Positions 40,977-49,940 of a stretch of 54,081 nucleotides of DNA are shown here, piece after piece. The position numbers were made by a program, and so were the translations under genes. The stretch is from the NCBI GenBank assembly GCA_022823085.1, contig JAJDXV010000051.1:1-54081 (forward strand). The letters run 5' to 3'. Origin of the DNA: Candidatus Poribacteria bacterium (lineage in GTDB: Bacteria; Poribacteria; WGA-4E; WGA-3G). Each line of letters begins with the position of its first letter. Position 1 is the stretch's first letter. Under the pieces are notes generated by a model. It saw nothing but the letters and a program-made list of their open reading frames with translations, searched no databases and was not told the DNA's origin.

Positions 40977-41028
40977 CGGAAATGGGAAACCCGATCTTAG
41001 TTGGCTGGCGAAAGCGATTGTGATGTAA
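40966..41028 (+). pseudogene. Relic of a second copy of the polytopic membrane protein gene
   Basis: A 20-codon ORF starts MATNGNGKPDL and ends SWLAKAIVM. The start, including the AGCAGGA ribosome-binding site, resembles the start of the gene at 38234 (METNGNRKQNL). The end matches codons near that gene's 3' end (40000-40024, WLAKAIVL; 23 of 25 bases identical at 41001-41025) in the same frame. About 600 codons are missing between the two parts. It overlaps the last 11 nt of the ligase gene. Confidence 0.6.
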
Positions 41029-41033
41029 GCTGC

Positions 41034-41063
41034 TTGACATTCAGTCCCAATTTATGCTACAAT
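41034..41063 (+). promoter_or_regulatory. Sigma70-type promoter of the retropepsin-like gene
   Basis: TTGACA (41034-41039), 18-nt spacer, TACAAT (41058-41063). The gene starts 25 nt later at 41089, with AAGGAG (41074-41079) 9 nt upstream of its ATG. Confidence 0.7.
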
Positions 41064-41088
41064 TCAGAAAACTAAGGAGAAAATAAAA

Positions 41089-41502
41089 ATGGAACATACA
41101 ACCCGCATTGAACTCGAAAATCTAAAGGATCTGCACTTAGCAGAAGCAGGCGTTATTACCCCTAAAGATGTACGTAAACTTACTATCGAAAATGCCCTCG
41201 TTGATACCGGTGCAATAGGGCTATGTTTACCCAAATCGCTCGTTGAAAAACTTGGACTCACGCCACTCCGAACAACAAGAGCACAAACCGCAAACGGCAT
41301 CGCGGAACGCACCATTTATTCAGAGGTACAATATACAGTACTCGAACGTAGTGACTCCATCAAAGTGACAGACCTCCCTGAGGACGCGCCCGTGCTCGTT
41401 GGACACATGATCTTGGAGGCTCTTGACCTCTGCGTTGATATAGAAAATGGACTGATTTATAATCCGGCACACGACGGAGAGTGGAGAATAAAAATCCTCT
41501 GA
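41089..41502 (+). CDS. Retropepsin-like aspartic protease family protein
   Basis: In this 137-aa single-lobe protein, the active-site motif is ALVDTGAIGLCLP (D-T-G-A in place of the viral D-T-G-A/S). VLVGHMILEALDLCVDI is the second psi-loop region of retropepsin-like bacterial proteins. It would act as a homodimer with one aspartate per subunit. Length fits the family. It has its own promoter. Its stop codon abuts the fossil 3' end of a MjaI-type gene. The biological substrate is unknown. Confidence 0.8.
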   Translation: MEHTTRIELENLKDLHLAEAGVITPKDVRKLTIENALVDTGAIGLCLPKSLVEKLGLTPLRTTRAQTANGIAERTIYSEVQYTVLERSDSIKVTDLPEDAPVLVGHMILEALDLCVDIENGLIYNPAHDGEWRIKIL

Positions 41503-41542
41503 GAAGTCGGATGGCGTGGTATTTGAAATACCAGAAGAGTAG
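41501..41542 (+). pseudogene. Fossil 3' end of a MjaI-type restriction endonuclease gene
   Basis: Codons from 41501 read EKSDGVVFEIPEE and then TAG, the same as the last 12 residues of the intact nuclease at 44255-44836. Over 39 nt (41504-41542 against 44798-44836) I count 35 identities. All four differences are synonymous third positions. The rest of the gene is absent; upstream is the retropepsin stop codon. Confidence 0.7.
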
Positions 41543-41592
41543 AGGCATATCCATCTGTGGATCTTGTCGGTAGAAAATAGGGAGATACAAGG

Positions 41593-42453
41593 ATGGCTCA
41601 TGTTTGGAGAAAAAAATATAAAAACCCCAATAGAATTCTTGATAAATTCTACACGAAACAGGAAGTCGTTGAACGGTGTTTAGATGAAGTCAGTAAATTA
41701 CCTTACAGTTATGATTGTGTGATAGAACCGGCTGCGGGGGATGGTGCTTTCTATAAAAATATCGAACATGACTCCAAAATAGGCATTGATATTGATCCAC
41801 AACATGATGAGGTTATCAAAGCGGACTGGTTTAATTACAATATTAGTGAAATGTACAAGCGAGTATTGATTATAGGGAACCCGCCGTTTGGTCAATATCA
41901 AAAGCTATCTTCAAAATTTATATCGCATGCCCTCTCATTTAGGAATGTCCAAACAATTGCTTTTATTTTACCAGATGTTTATCGAAAACATACACGGCAA
42001 AAAATATTACCTTATGATTGGAGAATCGTCTCCATGACTGAATTAGGAAGGGATTGTTTTACACTGGAAGGGAAGGCATATCATGTGCCTGCAAGCTTCT
42101 TCATTTTTGATAAATCAGAAGGCAAAGATTTAAGAGTTAATCCCAATGCCTACACAGAAACGAATGATTTTGAATTTTCCAATAAAGATGATTTCGACAT
42201 ATTCGTATTTGGTGCTTCCCCAAGAAGAATCACAAAAACGCCGACACCAAACAATAGAGGCTACTTCCTTAAGTCAAAAATCCCAGTAGAAGATTTAATA
42301 GCCAGAATCAAAGCAGTGGAGTGGAGTGGAAACTCGTGTGCAAATGGCGGTGTCTATTGGCTAACAAAATTTGAATTTTTGGAACAGTATATAAAATGCC
42401 ACGAACCGAATAGAACTGAAGAAAGCCAACGGAGCTTGTTTGATCTCCTTTAG
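41593..42453 (+). CDS. Type II DNA N6-adenine methyltransferase
   Basis: This 286-aa protein has motif I, VIEPAAGDGAFY (43-54), which binds S-adenosylmethionine, and motif IV, IGNPPFGQ (94-101). The NPPF form points to N6-adenine methylation. A C-terminal region after about 190 probably holds the target-recognition part. It is very AT-rich compared with flanking genes. The following gene encodes a PD-(D/E)XK protein 8 nt later, which fits its cognate nuclease. Recognition sequence unknown. Confidence 0.85.
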   Translation: MAHVWRKKYKNPNRILDKFYTKQEVVERCLDEVSKLPYSYDCVIEPAAGDGAFYKNIEHDSKIGIDIDPQHDEVIKADWFNYNISEMYKRVLIIGNPPFGQYQKLSSKFISHALSFRNVQTIAFILPDVYRKHTRQKILPYDWRIVSMTELGRDCFTLEGKAYHVPASFFIFDKSEGKDLRVNPNAYTETNDFEFSNKDDFDIFVFGASPRRITKTPTPNNRGYFLKSKIPVEDLIARIKAVEWSGNSCANGGVYWLTKFEFLEQYIKCHEPNRTEESQRSLFDLL

Positions 42454-42460
42454 GTTGGAC

Positions 42461-43057
42461 ATGTTAAATGCTATGAACCAGAAAGAATTAAATGAAACGA
42501 TAAGCTTCATATTAGACAATATAGATAGCAGTAGAATCGTGATGAATAGCGTAGCAAGTATTAGGCATCAATTAATTGATTTAACCATTGAAGAACAAAT
42601 TATTTCTGAACAGGACTTTTACAAAATAAGTAGCGTTCTGTCCACACAATCAAGGAGTCCTCTGTGGGAAAACTATTTCATAAAAAAGTATGATTGTCAA
42701 AGAGTGAATAAAAGTGAGGATAGAGGGGATTTTAAGAAGAATGGCAGATACTATGAGTATAAAAGTTCTGGTTACAATCTGGATAATTCTGTTCATCTTC
42801 TTCAAATTAGACCGTGGCAGGATTGTGATTACATTATTCAGTCAGTTTCTGATGATGGGGCAACCACATTTGTTTTAAAACATACAGAAATGATGTTAGA
42901 AATGGAACGGTTGAAAGCTTCGCCTGCACATGGAACTAAAAAAGTTGTAGCGGATAATAAAAAAATAGAATACATGATGACTGTAGAAAGAGGTTCTGCG
43001 GATTGGGATAGATGGATTAACAACTATCGCAAAGAGGGTAATATTTTTCAACCGTAA
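42461..43057 (+). CDS. Putative type II restriction endonuclease (PD-(D/E)XK)
   Basis: This protein is about 198 aa. The region RGDFKKNGRYYEYKSSG (near residue 88) fits a D-x(n)-E-x-K active site, with the Asp in GDF and the Glu-Tyr-Lys in YEYK. The C-terminal half has beta strands (LLQIRPWQDCDYIIQ) and no further motif that I recognise. It follows the adenine methyltransferase by 8 nt, and their shared AT-rich composition implies a restriction-modification pair. The start is either 42461 or 42473. Confidence 0.72.
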   Translation: MLNAMNQKELNETISFILDNIDSSRIVMNSVASIRHQLIDLTIEEQIISEQDFYKISSVLSTQSRSPLWENYFIKKYDCQRVNKSEDRGDFKKNGRYYEYKSSGYNLDNSVHLLQIRPWQDCDYIIQSVSDDGATTFVLKHTEMMLEMERLKASPAHGTKKVVADNKKIEYMMTVERGSADWDRWINNYRKEGNIFQP

Positions 43058-43077
43058 CAAGACCTCCGGTTCATTTT

Positions 43078-44229
43078 ATGATTAATATGAAAACCACTCA
43101 TAATATTCTCTTCCAAGATGCGCGAGATTTAAAAAATATTCCATCAGAAAGCGTTGATTTGGTCGTTACTTCGCCGCCATACCCCATGATTGAGATGTGG
43201 GATGAGATGTTTAGTCATCAGAACCAAGGGATTCAGGATGCGTTAGCATGTAGCGATGGGATGCAAGCGTATGCGTTGATGCACCAGATTCTTGATGCTG
43301 TATGGGATGAAGTGTTCAGAGTTCTAAAGAATGGCAGATTTGCGTGCATCAACATAGGCGATGCAACAAGGACAGTAAACGGTAATTTTTGTTTGTATCC
43401 GAACCACGCCAGAATCTTGACACACCTTTTAAATATTGGGTTCTCAGCATTACCCGATATCCTTTGGCGAAAGCAGGCAAACACCCCTAACAAATTTATG
43501 GGATCTGGTATGTTACCCGCAGGTGCTTATGTGACACTGGAGCACGAGTACATTTTAATCGTGAGAAAGGGTTCTAAAAGAGAATTTAAAACGGAAGCCG
43601 AAAAAGAAAATAGACGTGAAAGTGGACTGTTCTGGGAAGAGCGGAATATCTGGTATTCAGATGTTTGGACGGACATCAAGGGAACAGGTCAGAAACTCGC
43701 GAAGGCGATGTCGCGATCGCGGAGTGCAGCATTTCCATTCGACTTGGCGTATCGACTCATCAATATGTATTCTGTGAAAGGTGATATGATACTCGATCCG
43801 TTTCTGGGGACAGGCACCACGACTGCGGCTGCGATGACATCGGGGCGCAACAGTATCGGTGTTGAGATTGATGAGAGTTTTCAACACGTTATTTGTCCGA
43901 TTGCCCACCATATCGTCGATTTTTCAAACGATTATTTACACGATAGATTGCTAAGACATTATGCGTTTGTCGAAAACCGGATTCAGGACTCGAAACCTTT
44001 GAAATATATAAACAAACATTATAATTGTCCAGTGGTGACCAGCCAAGAACAATTTATTTTTTTCAACACTTTAGAAACAGTTCAAGCGTGTAAAGATAAT
44101 ATCTTTGAAGTTACATATTCCTCAAAATCCCAAGACTTGAACTTTGAAAAACCTTCAGAACCTTTGGTTCGGAATAAAACGAAGACTCGTATAAACCCTT
44201 CTCAACTTAGCATGTTGAATGCACAGTGA
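43078..44229 (+). CDS. Type II DNA N4-cytosine methyltransferase (MjaI-type, beta class)
   Basis: In this 383-aa protein, motif IV is VVTSPPYPM (29-37), the SPPY form of N4-cytosine enzymes. Motif I is LDPFLGTGTTTAAAM (239-253), so the order IV-then-I makes it beta class. Its neighbour is an MjaI-family nuclease, whose archaeal prototype is, as I recall, specific for CTAG, so the same target is likely here. The C-terminal 100 residues are more variable. It overlaps the open frame upstream of the nuclease start. An ATG at 43087 is an alternative start. Confidence 0.87.
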   Translation: MINMKTTHNILFQDARDLKNIPSESVDLVVTSPPYPMIEMWDEMFSHQNQGIQDALACSDGMQAYALMHQILDAVWDEVFRVLKNGRFACINIGDATRTVNGNFCLYPNHARILTHLLNIGFSALPDILWRKQANTPNKFMGSGMLPAGAYVTLEHEYILIVRKGSKREFKTEAEKENRRESGLFWEERNIWYSDVWTDIKGTGQKLAKAMSRSRSAAFPFDLAYRLINMYSVKGDMILDPFLGTGTTTAAAMTSGRNSIGVEIDESFQHVICPIAHHIVDFSNDYLHDRLLRHYAFVENRIQDSKPLKYINKHYNCPVVTSQEQFIFFNTLETVQACKDNIFEVTYSSKSQDLNFEKPSEPLVRNKTKTRINPSQLSMLNAQ

Positions 44230-44254
44230 CGCTATATTGCACAAAGGGATATGT

Positions 44255-44836
44255 ATGCAAATTAAATTAAAAAATGCTGAGATTCAGGAATATGTTAATG
44301 CCCCTGCTTCCGCATTTCCGAAGTACACAACCCAATTAATGAATATCGCAAATCAAAATTCTCAAGCGACGCGACCGAGACACGTTGGACAATTGAGCGA
44401 GCTGATTCAGGATTTTCCGGGACAAACTTTTGAAGAATGGGTTACGTGGTATCAAGAACAATATCCTGATGCAATCGATGAAGCAACAGATAAAATAATC
44501 TCAATGGTAGAGAACTTCAATGAGGCTGTCGAAAAAATTGACCGTGCTATGGTCAGATCATGGGTAGAGGACCTTATTCTTGTGAAAACATTCGCGGGAC
44601 TTAGATTTCAGGAGGCAATCCTGAAAAGGTTGGCAGAAATAAAAGGCTGCGACTACCGTTTGGCAGAACCGCATGAAGAATCTCAAGGTATAGATGGTTT
44701 TGTCGGTGAGGAAGCATATTCTATCAAGCCCAACACCTATGATGCAATGCCGACTTTAGCGGAATCCATAGAGGTGAAAATTATTTTTTACGAAAAAAAG
44801 TCGGATGGCGTAGTATTTGAAATACCGGAGGAATAG
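44255..44836 (+). CDS. MjaI-family type II restriction endonuclease
   Basis: This protein is about 193 aa. Family-like segments are FPKYTTQLMNIANQNSQATR, RHVGQLSELI, WVEDLILVKTFAGLRFQEAI and the probable catalytic region GIDGFVGEEAYSIKPNTY, with Asp and Lys. It presumably cleaves the sequence protected by the upstream N4-cytosine methyltransferase. I chose the ATG at 44255 with AAAGGGA 5 nt upstream; an earlier in-frame ATG (44219) overlaps the methyltransferase. Its last 39 nt recur at 41504-41542. Confidence 0.85.
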   Translation: MQIKLKNAEIQEYVNAPASAFPKYTTQLMNIANQNSQATRPRHVGQLSELIQDFPGQTFEEWVTWYQEQYPDAIDEATDKIISMVENFNEAVEKIDRAMVRSWVEDLILVKTFAGLRFQEAILKRLAEIKGCDYRLAEPHEESQGIDGFVGEEAYSIKPNTYDAMPTLAESIEVKIIFYEKKSDGVVFEIPEE

Positions 44837-44896
44837 GGAAACCTACCCATTCCTACAGAAATGCTGCCGGCTGGACTATAGAAGAAGTCTAACCGT

Positions 44897-46708
44897 TTAC
44901 AAATCTCTGTTTGTCTCCTGTCCTTTATACTGCAACTGATACAACCGATAATAGATACCCCCCTGTTGCAACAACTCGTTATGCGTGCCGGTCTCACGGA
45001 TCTCGCCGCGGTGCATCACGATAATCTTATCCGCATTCTGGATCGTCGAAAGCCGGTGCGCGATGACGACAGATGTCCGATCTTCCATCAGACGTTTCAA
45101 CGCGTCTTCAATCAAGACTTCGGTTTCCGTGTCAACGCTTGAAGTCGCTTCGTCGAGGATAAGAATACTCGGATCGGAGGCTAACGCACGCGCAAAGGCG
45201 ACTAACTGCTTCTGCCCAACCGATAACCCCGCACCATCTTCTTTAATCTCTGTGCCGTATACCTCCGGCATCTTCTGCACGAACCGGTCTAAATGCACAT
45301 TTTTTGAGGCGCGCTGCACCTGTTCCGGTGAGATCGACGGATTCCCCAATGTAATATTCCGATCAATTGAATCAGAAAAGAGAAAGATGTTCTGTTGCAC
45401 AATACTGATCGCACCTCGCAGATCCTCTAAATTCATCTCTCGGATGTCAACACCGTCAATCAAGATTTGTCCTTTATTGATTTCATAGAATCGACAGAGC
45501 AGATTGATAATAGAGGTCTTCCCAGCACCGGTATGCCCTACGAGCGCGACTTTCTCACCCGGTTCCACCTTGAATGAGACATCCCGCAGGACATAGTCAT
45601 CGTCATTGTAGGCGAACCAGACGTTTTTGAATTCAATCTCACCTTTCAGCCCTTCCGTCCCCTTTTTAGGTGCCGTGGAAATGATAGACGGTTGCGTGTC
45701 GAGCAGTTGGAAGATGCGTTCCGAAGATGCCATCGCGTTTTGGAAGATAGTATACTTTTCGCTTAACTCACGGATGGGCCAGAAGAATCGCTCGGCATAA
45801 CCGATAAATGCTACAAGGACCCCGAAAGTCAACGCGTTTTGCACAACCTGTCCGCCGCCATACCAGATAATTACGGCGGTCGCGAGAGAAGCGGTTACTT
45901 CGATGAGCGGGTGAAATAGCGAAAAATAGAAGATACTTTTCAGGTTCGCAGCGAGGTATCGCCGGTTACGTTCATTAAACCGGAGATGGCTCCGGCGTTC
46001 TTGTGCGAATAACTTCATCGTCGTCATCCCGACGATGTTTTCCTGCAAAAAGGCGTTGATACGCGCAAGCTGCTTACGTTGTTCGCGAAACGCGCGACGC
46101 GAATAGATCTGGTAAACGAGCGTCGCGCCGAAGATAATCGGGAGCACGGTGAACGTCACGAGTGCAAGCTTCCAATTATAGAGGAGCATCACCACAATAA
46201 TTCCTAAAATGTTGATTAGGTTCGCGAAAACAGTAATCACACCGGAGGCAAAGAGTTCGTTAAGGACTTGAACATCGCCCATAACGCGGGTCATCAATCT
46301 GCCGACCGGATTTTTATCAAAGAATTGTACGTCCAAACGTTGTAAATGCGAAAAAAGCGTCTGACGGAGATCGTGCATCACGTGTTGCCCGATCATCTGC
46401 GTGCGAAACTCTTCAAAATAGCTAAACACGAACTCGCCGACCAATGCCAACACGAAGAAAATCGCAATTGTGCTTAACCCATCTAATGTACCAGGGGTAA
46501 TGTGGTTGTCAATCGCACGCTGCATCAGGAACGGTCCGGCTAAGCGCGCGAGCGCATTCCCCAGCATGAGAAATCCGATGATGAGCAGCTGGAATTTGTA
46601 CGGTTTGAGGTACGCAAGCAGGCGTTTCATCAACACCCGGTCATAGACTTTCCCCAAGTCTTGTTCCTCATCGCTATATTCGTATAGGTCGCTGCCCATG
46701 CCAAACAT
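44897..46708 (-). CDS. ABC exporter half-transporter (catalytically canonical subunit)
   Basis: This 603-aa protein has six membrane helices (about 30-330) and a C-terminal ATPase. Walker A is GHTGAGKTSI. The signature is the non-consensus LSVGQ. Walker B is ILILDEATSSVD with the catalytic Glu, and the switch His is in VIAHRLSTI. It follows another exporter gene by 18 nt. The pair fits the heterodimeric TM287/288 type, in which this subunit supplies the intact Walker B and the weak signature. Substrate (drug, lipid or peptide) unknown. Its stop is convergent with the restriction-modification block. Confidence 0.92.
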   Translation of the reverse strand: MFGMGSDLYEYSDEEQDLGKVYDRVLMKRLLAYLKPYKFQLLIIGFLMLGNALARLAGPFLMQRAIDNHITPGTLDGLSTIAIFFVLALVGEFVFSYFEEFRTQMIGQHVMHDLRQTLFSHLQRLDVQFFDKNPVGRLMTRVMGDVQVLNELFASGVITVFANLINILGIIVVMLLYNWKLALVTFTVLPIIFGATLVYQIYSRRAFREQRKQLARINAFLQENIVGMTTMKLFAQERRSHLRFNERNRRYLAANLKSIFYFSLFHPLIEVTASLATAVIIWYGGGQVVQNALTFGVLVAFIGYAERFFWPIRELSEKYTIFQNAMASSERIFQLLDTQPSIISTAPKKGTEGLKGEIEFKNVWFAYNDDDYVLRDVSFKVEPGEKVALVGHTGAGKTSIINLLCRFYEINKGQILIDGVDIREMNLEDLRGAISIVQQNIFLFSDSIDRNITLGNPSISPEQVQRASKNVHLDRFVQKMPEVYGTEIKEDGAGLSVGQKQLVAFARALASDPSILILDEATSSVDTETEVLIEDALKRLMEDRTSVVIAHRLSTIQNADKIIVMHRGEIRETGTHNELLQQGGIYYRLYQLQYKGQETNRDL

Positions 46709-46726
46709 CAGTGGATTCCCCCTTCA

Positions 46727-48541
46727 TTACAGTTCCTCAAGTTCTTCTTGTAGGAGTTGTGTTTCGTAGATACCAGCGTAAATCCCGTTTTGTTCGACGA
46801 GTTGTTCGTGCGTACCTGTTTCAACAATGCTGCCCTCATCAAGCACAACGATGTGATCGGCATCCTTGACGGTAGAGATACGATGCGAAATCAGGATTGT
46901 CGTCCGATCCTTCATAATTTCTGCAAGCCGACTGAGAATCGTGTCTTCCGTTTGCGTATCCACATTTGCGAATGCATCGTCAAGGATCAGGATTTTCGGC
47001 TTAATAATAATCGCTCGCGCAAGCGCAGTCCGTTGGCGTTGCCCCCCTGAGATTGTCATCCCACGTTCGCCGAGGAAGGTCTCCAACCCGTTGGGGAACT
47101 CCTCAATCTGTTCGAGAAGGTCCGCGGTGTGCGCTGCATCTTTTATCTGTTTTTCATCTGGTGTTTCGAGACCGTAGGCGATGTTGTTTTGCAAATAGTC
47201 AGAAAAAAGAAACGGTTCCTGCTCGACGACCCCAATATTGGAGCGGAGGACTTTCAGCGGTATATCTTGAATGTCTACACCGTCCACGAAAACTGTGCCG
47301 CGTTCTGCTTGACGGATGCGTGGAATCAAATTAACAAGTGTAGATTTCCCGGACCCCGTCCCGCCGACAATCGCGAGCGTCTTACCGCGTTCAATTTTGA
47401 GGTTGATGTCCTTAAGCACCGGCGTTCCATCCGGATACGCAAAATTAAGATCTCTAAATTCGATCTCACCTTCAATATCTCTGATCCCCCATTTCACCTG
47501 CTCACCATCGGAGATTTCCGGTTTTTCATCAAGAATCGTTTGGATGCGTCCCATAGACGCTGCGCCGCGTTCAAAGGTGTTGACAATGAAACCGAGCGTG
47601 ATCATCGGGCGGACGAGCATTAAGAGGTAAGCGTTAAACGCAACGAAATCCCCGAGCGTAATTTGACCTTGAATCACGTGGAGCCCACCCATCCAAAGCA
47701 GAACGACACGCCCTATACCGGGCAAAAAACGGAAGAGCGGAAAAAAGAACGTCATCAATCGGATCTGCTGCTGGTTACGGTCCACAAATTCTTGATTCAA
47801 TGCTTGGAAGTGTTCAATTTCACTCGCCTCAAGTGTATACGCCTTAACAACACGGACACCGGACAAATTCTCTTGAACTTTTGTGTTTAACGTTGAGAAC
47901 CCTTCTTGGATTTTCTCATATCGGGCATGTAACCGTTTCCCAAGGAAACGAATCAAGACAGCGAGCACTGGATAGGGCAGGAGTGCGACAACGGTCAAAG
48001 TCGCATCAATACGGAGCATGATGATGAGTGCAAGTCCAAAAAATACTGTCGCATCGGCGGTATACATTACGGCACTACTCAGGACCATTCTGATGGCGTT
48101 TAGATCGCTCGTTGCGCGCGTCATCAGATCACCTGTGCGGACGTTATCGTAATACGCAGCGGAGAGTTTTTGAAGATGGAGGAAGAAGTCAGCGCGAAGG
48201 TGAAACTCCATCTGTCGCGCGACACCTTGGATGGTGTGCCGTTGGACGAAGCGCAGAATCCCACCAACGAGCGCGACTCCAAAAATAAGCAGCGCAAAAA
48301 AGAGGATCCGTTCCGGAGACACCGTAAAACTTGGACCCTCGTAAGTTGGGTCGTATTGGTTTCTCCACGCCCGCTCTAGCTCATCAAAAATCATCTTGAG
48401 GATCCTCGGATTAATCAGCAGGAGCAAGTTTGTTAAAATCACGAGGAAGAAACTCGAGATAATGGCGTACCGATACCGAATGACATATTTCTTGAGACCG
48501 AGTAGACTGCGAATGGTGGGACTCCTTTCCGGCGAGTGCAT
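46727..48541 (-). CDS. ABC exporter half-transporter (degenerate Walker B subunit)
   Basis: This 604-aa protein has six N-terminal membrane helices and a C-terminal ATPase domain. Walker A is GGTGSGKSTL and the signature is ISGGQ. Walker B reads ILILDDAFANVD, with Asp where the catalytic Glu should be. The switch His is present in LISHRISTV. This is the usual sign of the degenerate subunit in heterodimeric exporters. Together with the downstream gene it would form one composite active ATP site and one inactive site. No transcription signals are obvious between the genes. Confidence 0.92.
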   Translation of the reverse strand: MHSPERSPTIRSLLGLKKYVIRYRYAIISSFFLVILTNLLLLINPRILKMIFDELERAWRNQYDPTYEGPSFTVSPERILFFALLIFGVALVGGILRFVQRHTIQGVARQMEFHLRADFFLHLQKLSAAYYDNVRTGDLMTRATSDLNAIRMVLSSAVMYTADATVFFGLALIIMLRIDATLTVVALLPYPVLAVLIRFLGKRLHARYEKIQEGFSTLNTKVQENLSGVRVVKAYTLEASEIEHFQALNQEFVDRNQQQIRLMTFFFPLFRFLPGIGRVVLLWMGGLHVIQGQITLGDFVAFNAYLLMLVRPMITLGFIVNTFERGAASMGRIQTILDEKPEISDGEQVKWGIRDIEGEIEFRDLNFAYPDGTPVLKDINLKIERGKTLAIVGGTGSGKSTLVNLIPRIRQAERGTVFVDGVDIQDIPLKVLRSNIGVVEQEPFLFSDYLQNNIAYGLETPDEKQIKDAAHTADLLEQIEEFPNGLETFLGERGMTISGGQRQRTALARAIIIKPKILILDDAFANVDTQTEDTILSRLAEIMKDRTTILISHRISTVKDADHIVVLDEGSIVETGTHEQLVEQNGIYAGIYETQLLQEELEEL

Positions 48542-48675
48542 CTTGCCGCGCGTAAGTATTGCCTATTTTGACGTAAATGTCGGATATGTGTTTAATCAAG
48601 TTTTCGCGAAGGTCAACAACACTCAACAATTGACAATTGACAAAATATTTGCACACCCTAATTCGAAAAAATGAT

Positions 48676-48704
48676 TTGACAAAACCTTTCTAAAATGGTA
48701 AACT
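48676..48704 (+). promoter_or_regulatory. Sigma70-type promoter of the isomerase-like gene
   Basis: TTGACA (48676-48681), 17-nt spacer, TAAACT (48699-48704). It lies 68 nt upstream of the ATG at 48773 and is divergent from the ABC exporter genes. Confidence 0.7.
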
Positions 48705-48772
48705 TTAGTTTTAATAAACGGAAACAAGAAAGTTCCGCACTTCGTCCGAAAAGACAAAGAAAGGATGACAAT

Positions 48773-49879
48773 ATGGCATCACAAAACGAACTAAAGTCAA
48801 TGCTAAACGCACCGATCGGCTTAGCACCGAATACCTACCTACACTTCTATAATGGCGGGAAACTCCGTGCTGAGTTCATGGGTGAAGACGATCCGAAAGA
48901 TGACTTCTATTCCGAAGAATGGATTTTTTCCACGAACCGAGCAATCACACCCGGCAGAGATAACCCACCCGATAAAGGTTTCAGCCGCGTCGAACTCCCA
49001 AGCGGCGAGGTCGTTCTGTTGAAGGAATTACTCGACGCGTTCCCCGAAGATACACTCGGCGGCGCACACGTCGCTAAATACGGCACTGAACTCGGTGTAC
49101 TCCTCAAGATTTTCGATGTCGGTGAAGGCGCGCATATCCCGATCCACTGGCACCCGAACCCCGATTTCGCACAAGAACATCTCGATTCACCCTTCGGTAA
49201 AAACGAGGAGTGGATCGTCATCGGTACACGTCCGGGCGCGAAAGCCTGGATCGGCTGGAAAGAAGATATGGACAAAGCGGAGTTCCGGCGGCTGATGGAG
49301 GCACAAGATGTACAGACCCTCCGAAGCCTCATGCACGTCGTTGAACCGAAAGTCGGTGAAGCCTATTTCCTACGCACACCGATCGTCCATTCACTCGGTA
49401 CAGGTCTCTGCATTCTCGAACCGCAAGAACCTACCGACTGGAATATCCTCGCGGAATGGGAAGGATTTCCGTTTGAAAGAGATGATGGACACCTCGGTCT
49501 CGGATGGGACCTCGCAGTCGATGCCGCTGAATTTGATAAATTGGAACTCGACTATCTTAACAACTACATCCGCCGCACGCCGGAACTCGTCCGAGCAGAG
49601 GGTGATAGTCGCGAAGACCGTATCGTGCCAGAAGAGGCTTTAAAGTTCTTCGGATGCTCGCGGCTGACAGTGAATTCGACGTTGAGTATGCCAGCAGATC
49701 AAGGCTTCTATGCACTCGTGACGTTGGGCGGTGAAGGGGTACTACGCGGCGATTTTGAAGATGTTCCGCTTAAACGCGGTAAGTCCGTTTTCATCCCGCG
49801 TTGTCTGTCCAGCTACGTCATCGTTAGCACCAGCGACACACCGATGGAAATCATCTGTTGCTATCCGCCAAGCCTTTAA
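48773..49879 (+). CDS. Class I mannose-6-phosphate isomerase-like cupin
   Basis: This protein is about 368 aa from the ATG at 48773, with AAAGGATG upstream; a longer frame from 48695 runs through the promoter and is not used. Metal-site features of the phosphomannose isomerase cupin are HIPIHWHPNPDFAQEH (two or three His and a Glu) and GKNEEWIVIG. A further His is in TPIVHSLGTGLCILEP. A second cupin-like part occupies the C-terminal third. It may interconvert hexose phosphates or be a sugar-binding homologue. It is divergent from the ABC exporter and lies near a TIM-barrel isomerase. Confidence 0.82.
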   Translation: MASQNELKSMLNAPIGLAPNTYLHFYNGGKLRAEFMGEDDPKDDFYSEEWIFSTNRAITPGRDNPPDKGFSRVELPSGEVVLLKELLDAFPEDTLGGAHVAKYGTELGVLLKIFDVGEGAHIPIHWHPNPDFAQEHLDSPFGKNEEWIVIGTRPGAKAWIGWKEDMDKAEFRRLMEAQDVQTLRSLMHVVEPKVGEAYFLRTPIVHSLGTGLCILEPQEPTDWNILAEWEGFPFERDDGHLGLGWDLAVDAAEFDKLELDYLNNYIRRTPELVRAEGDSREDRIVPEEALKFFGCSRLTVNSTLSMPADQGFYALVTLGGEGVLRGDFEDVPLKRGKSVFIPRCLSSYVIVSTSDTPMEIICCYPPSL

Positions 49880-49940
49880 AGTAGTAGGCGTACGCTGTAT
49901 GCCGTAACGACTTGTTGTGTGACGCAAGCGGTAGCACGCA

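Noticed and set aside
41504..44836. Simple target-site duplication flanking an inserted restriction island
   Set aside because: The two 39-nt repeats differ at four synonymous codon positions and encode a gene end, which fits an old homologous gene tail better than a duplication made at insertion.
48695..48772. N-terminal extension of the mannose-6-phosphate isomerase-like protein
   Set aside because: It would start inside the promoter; the ATG at 48773 has a proper ribosome-binding site and gives a family-like N terminus.
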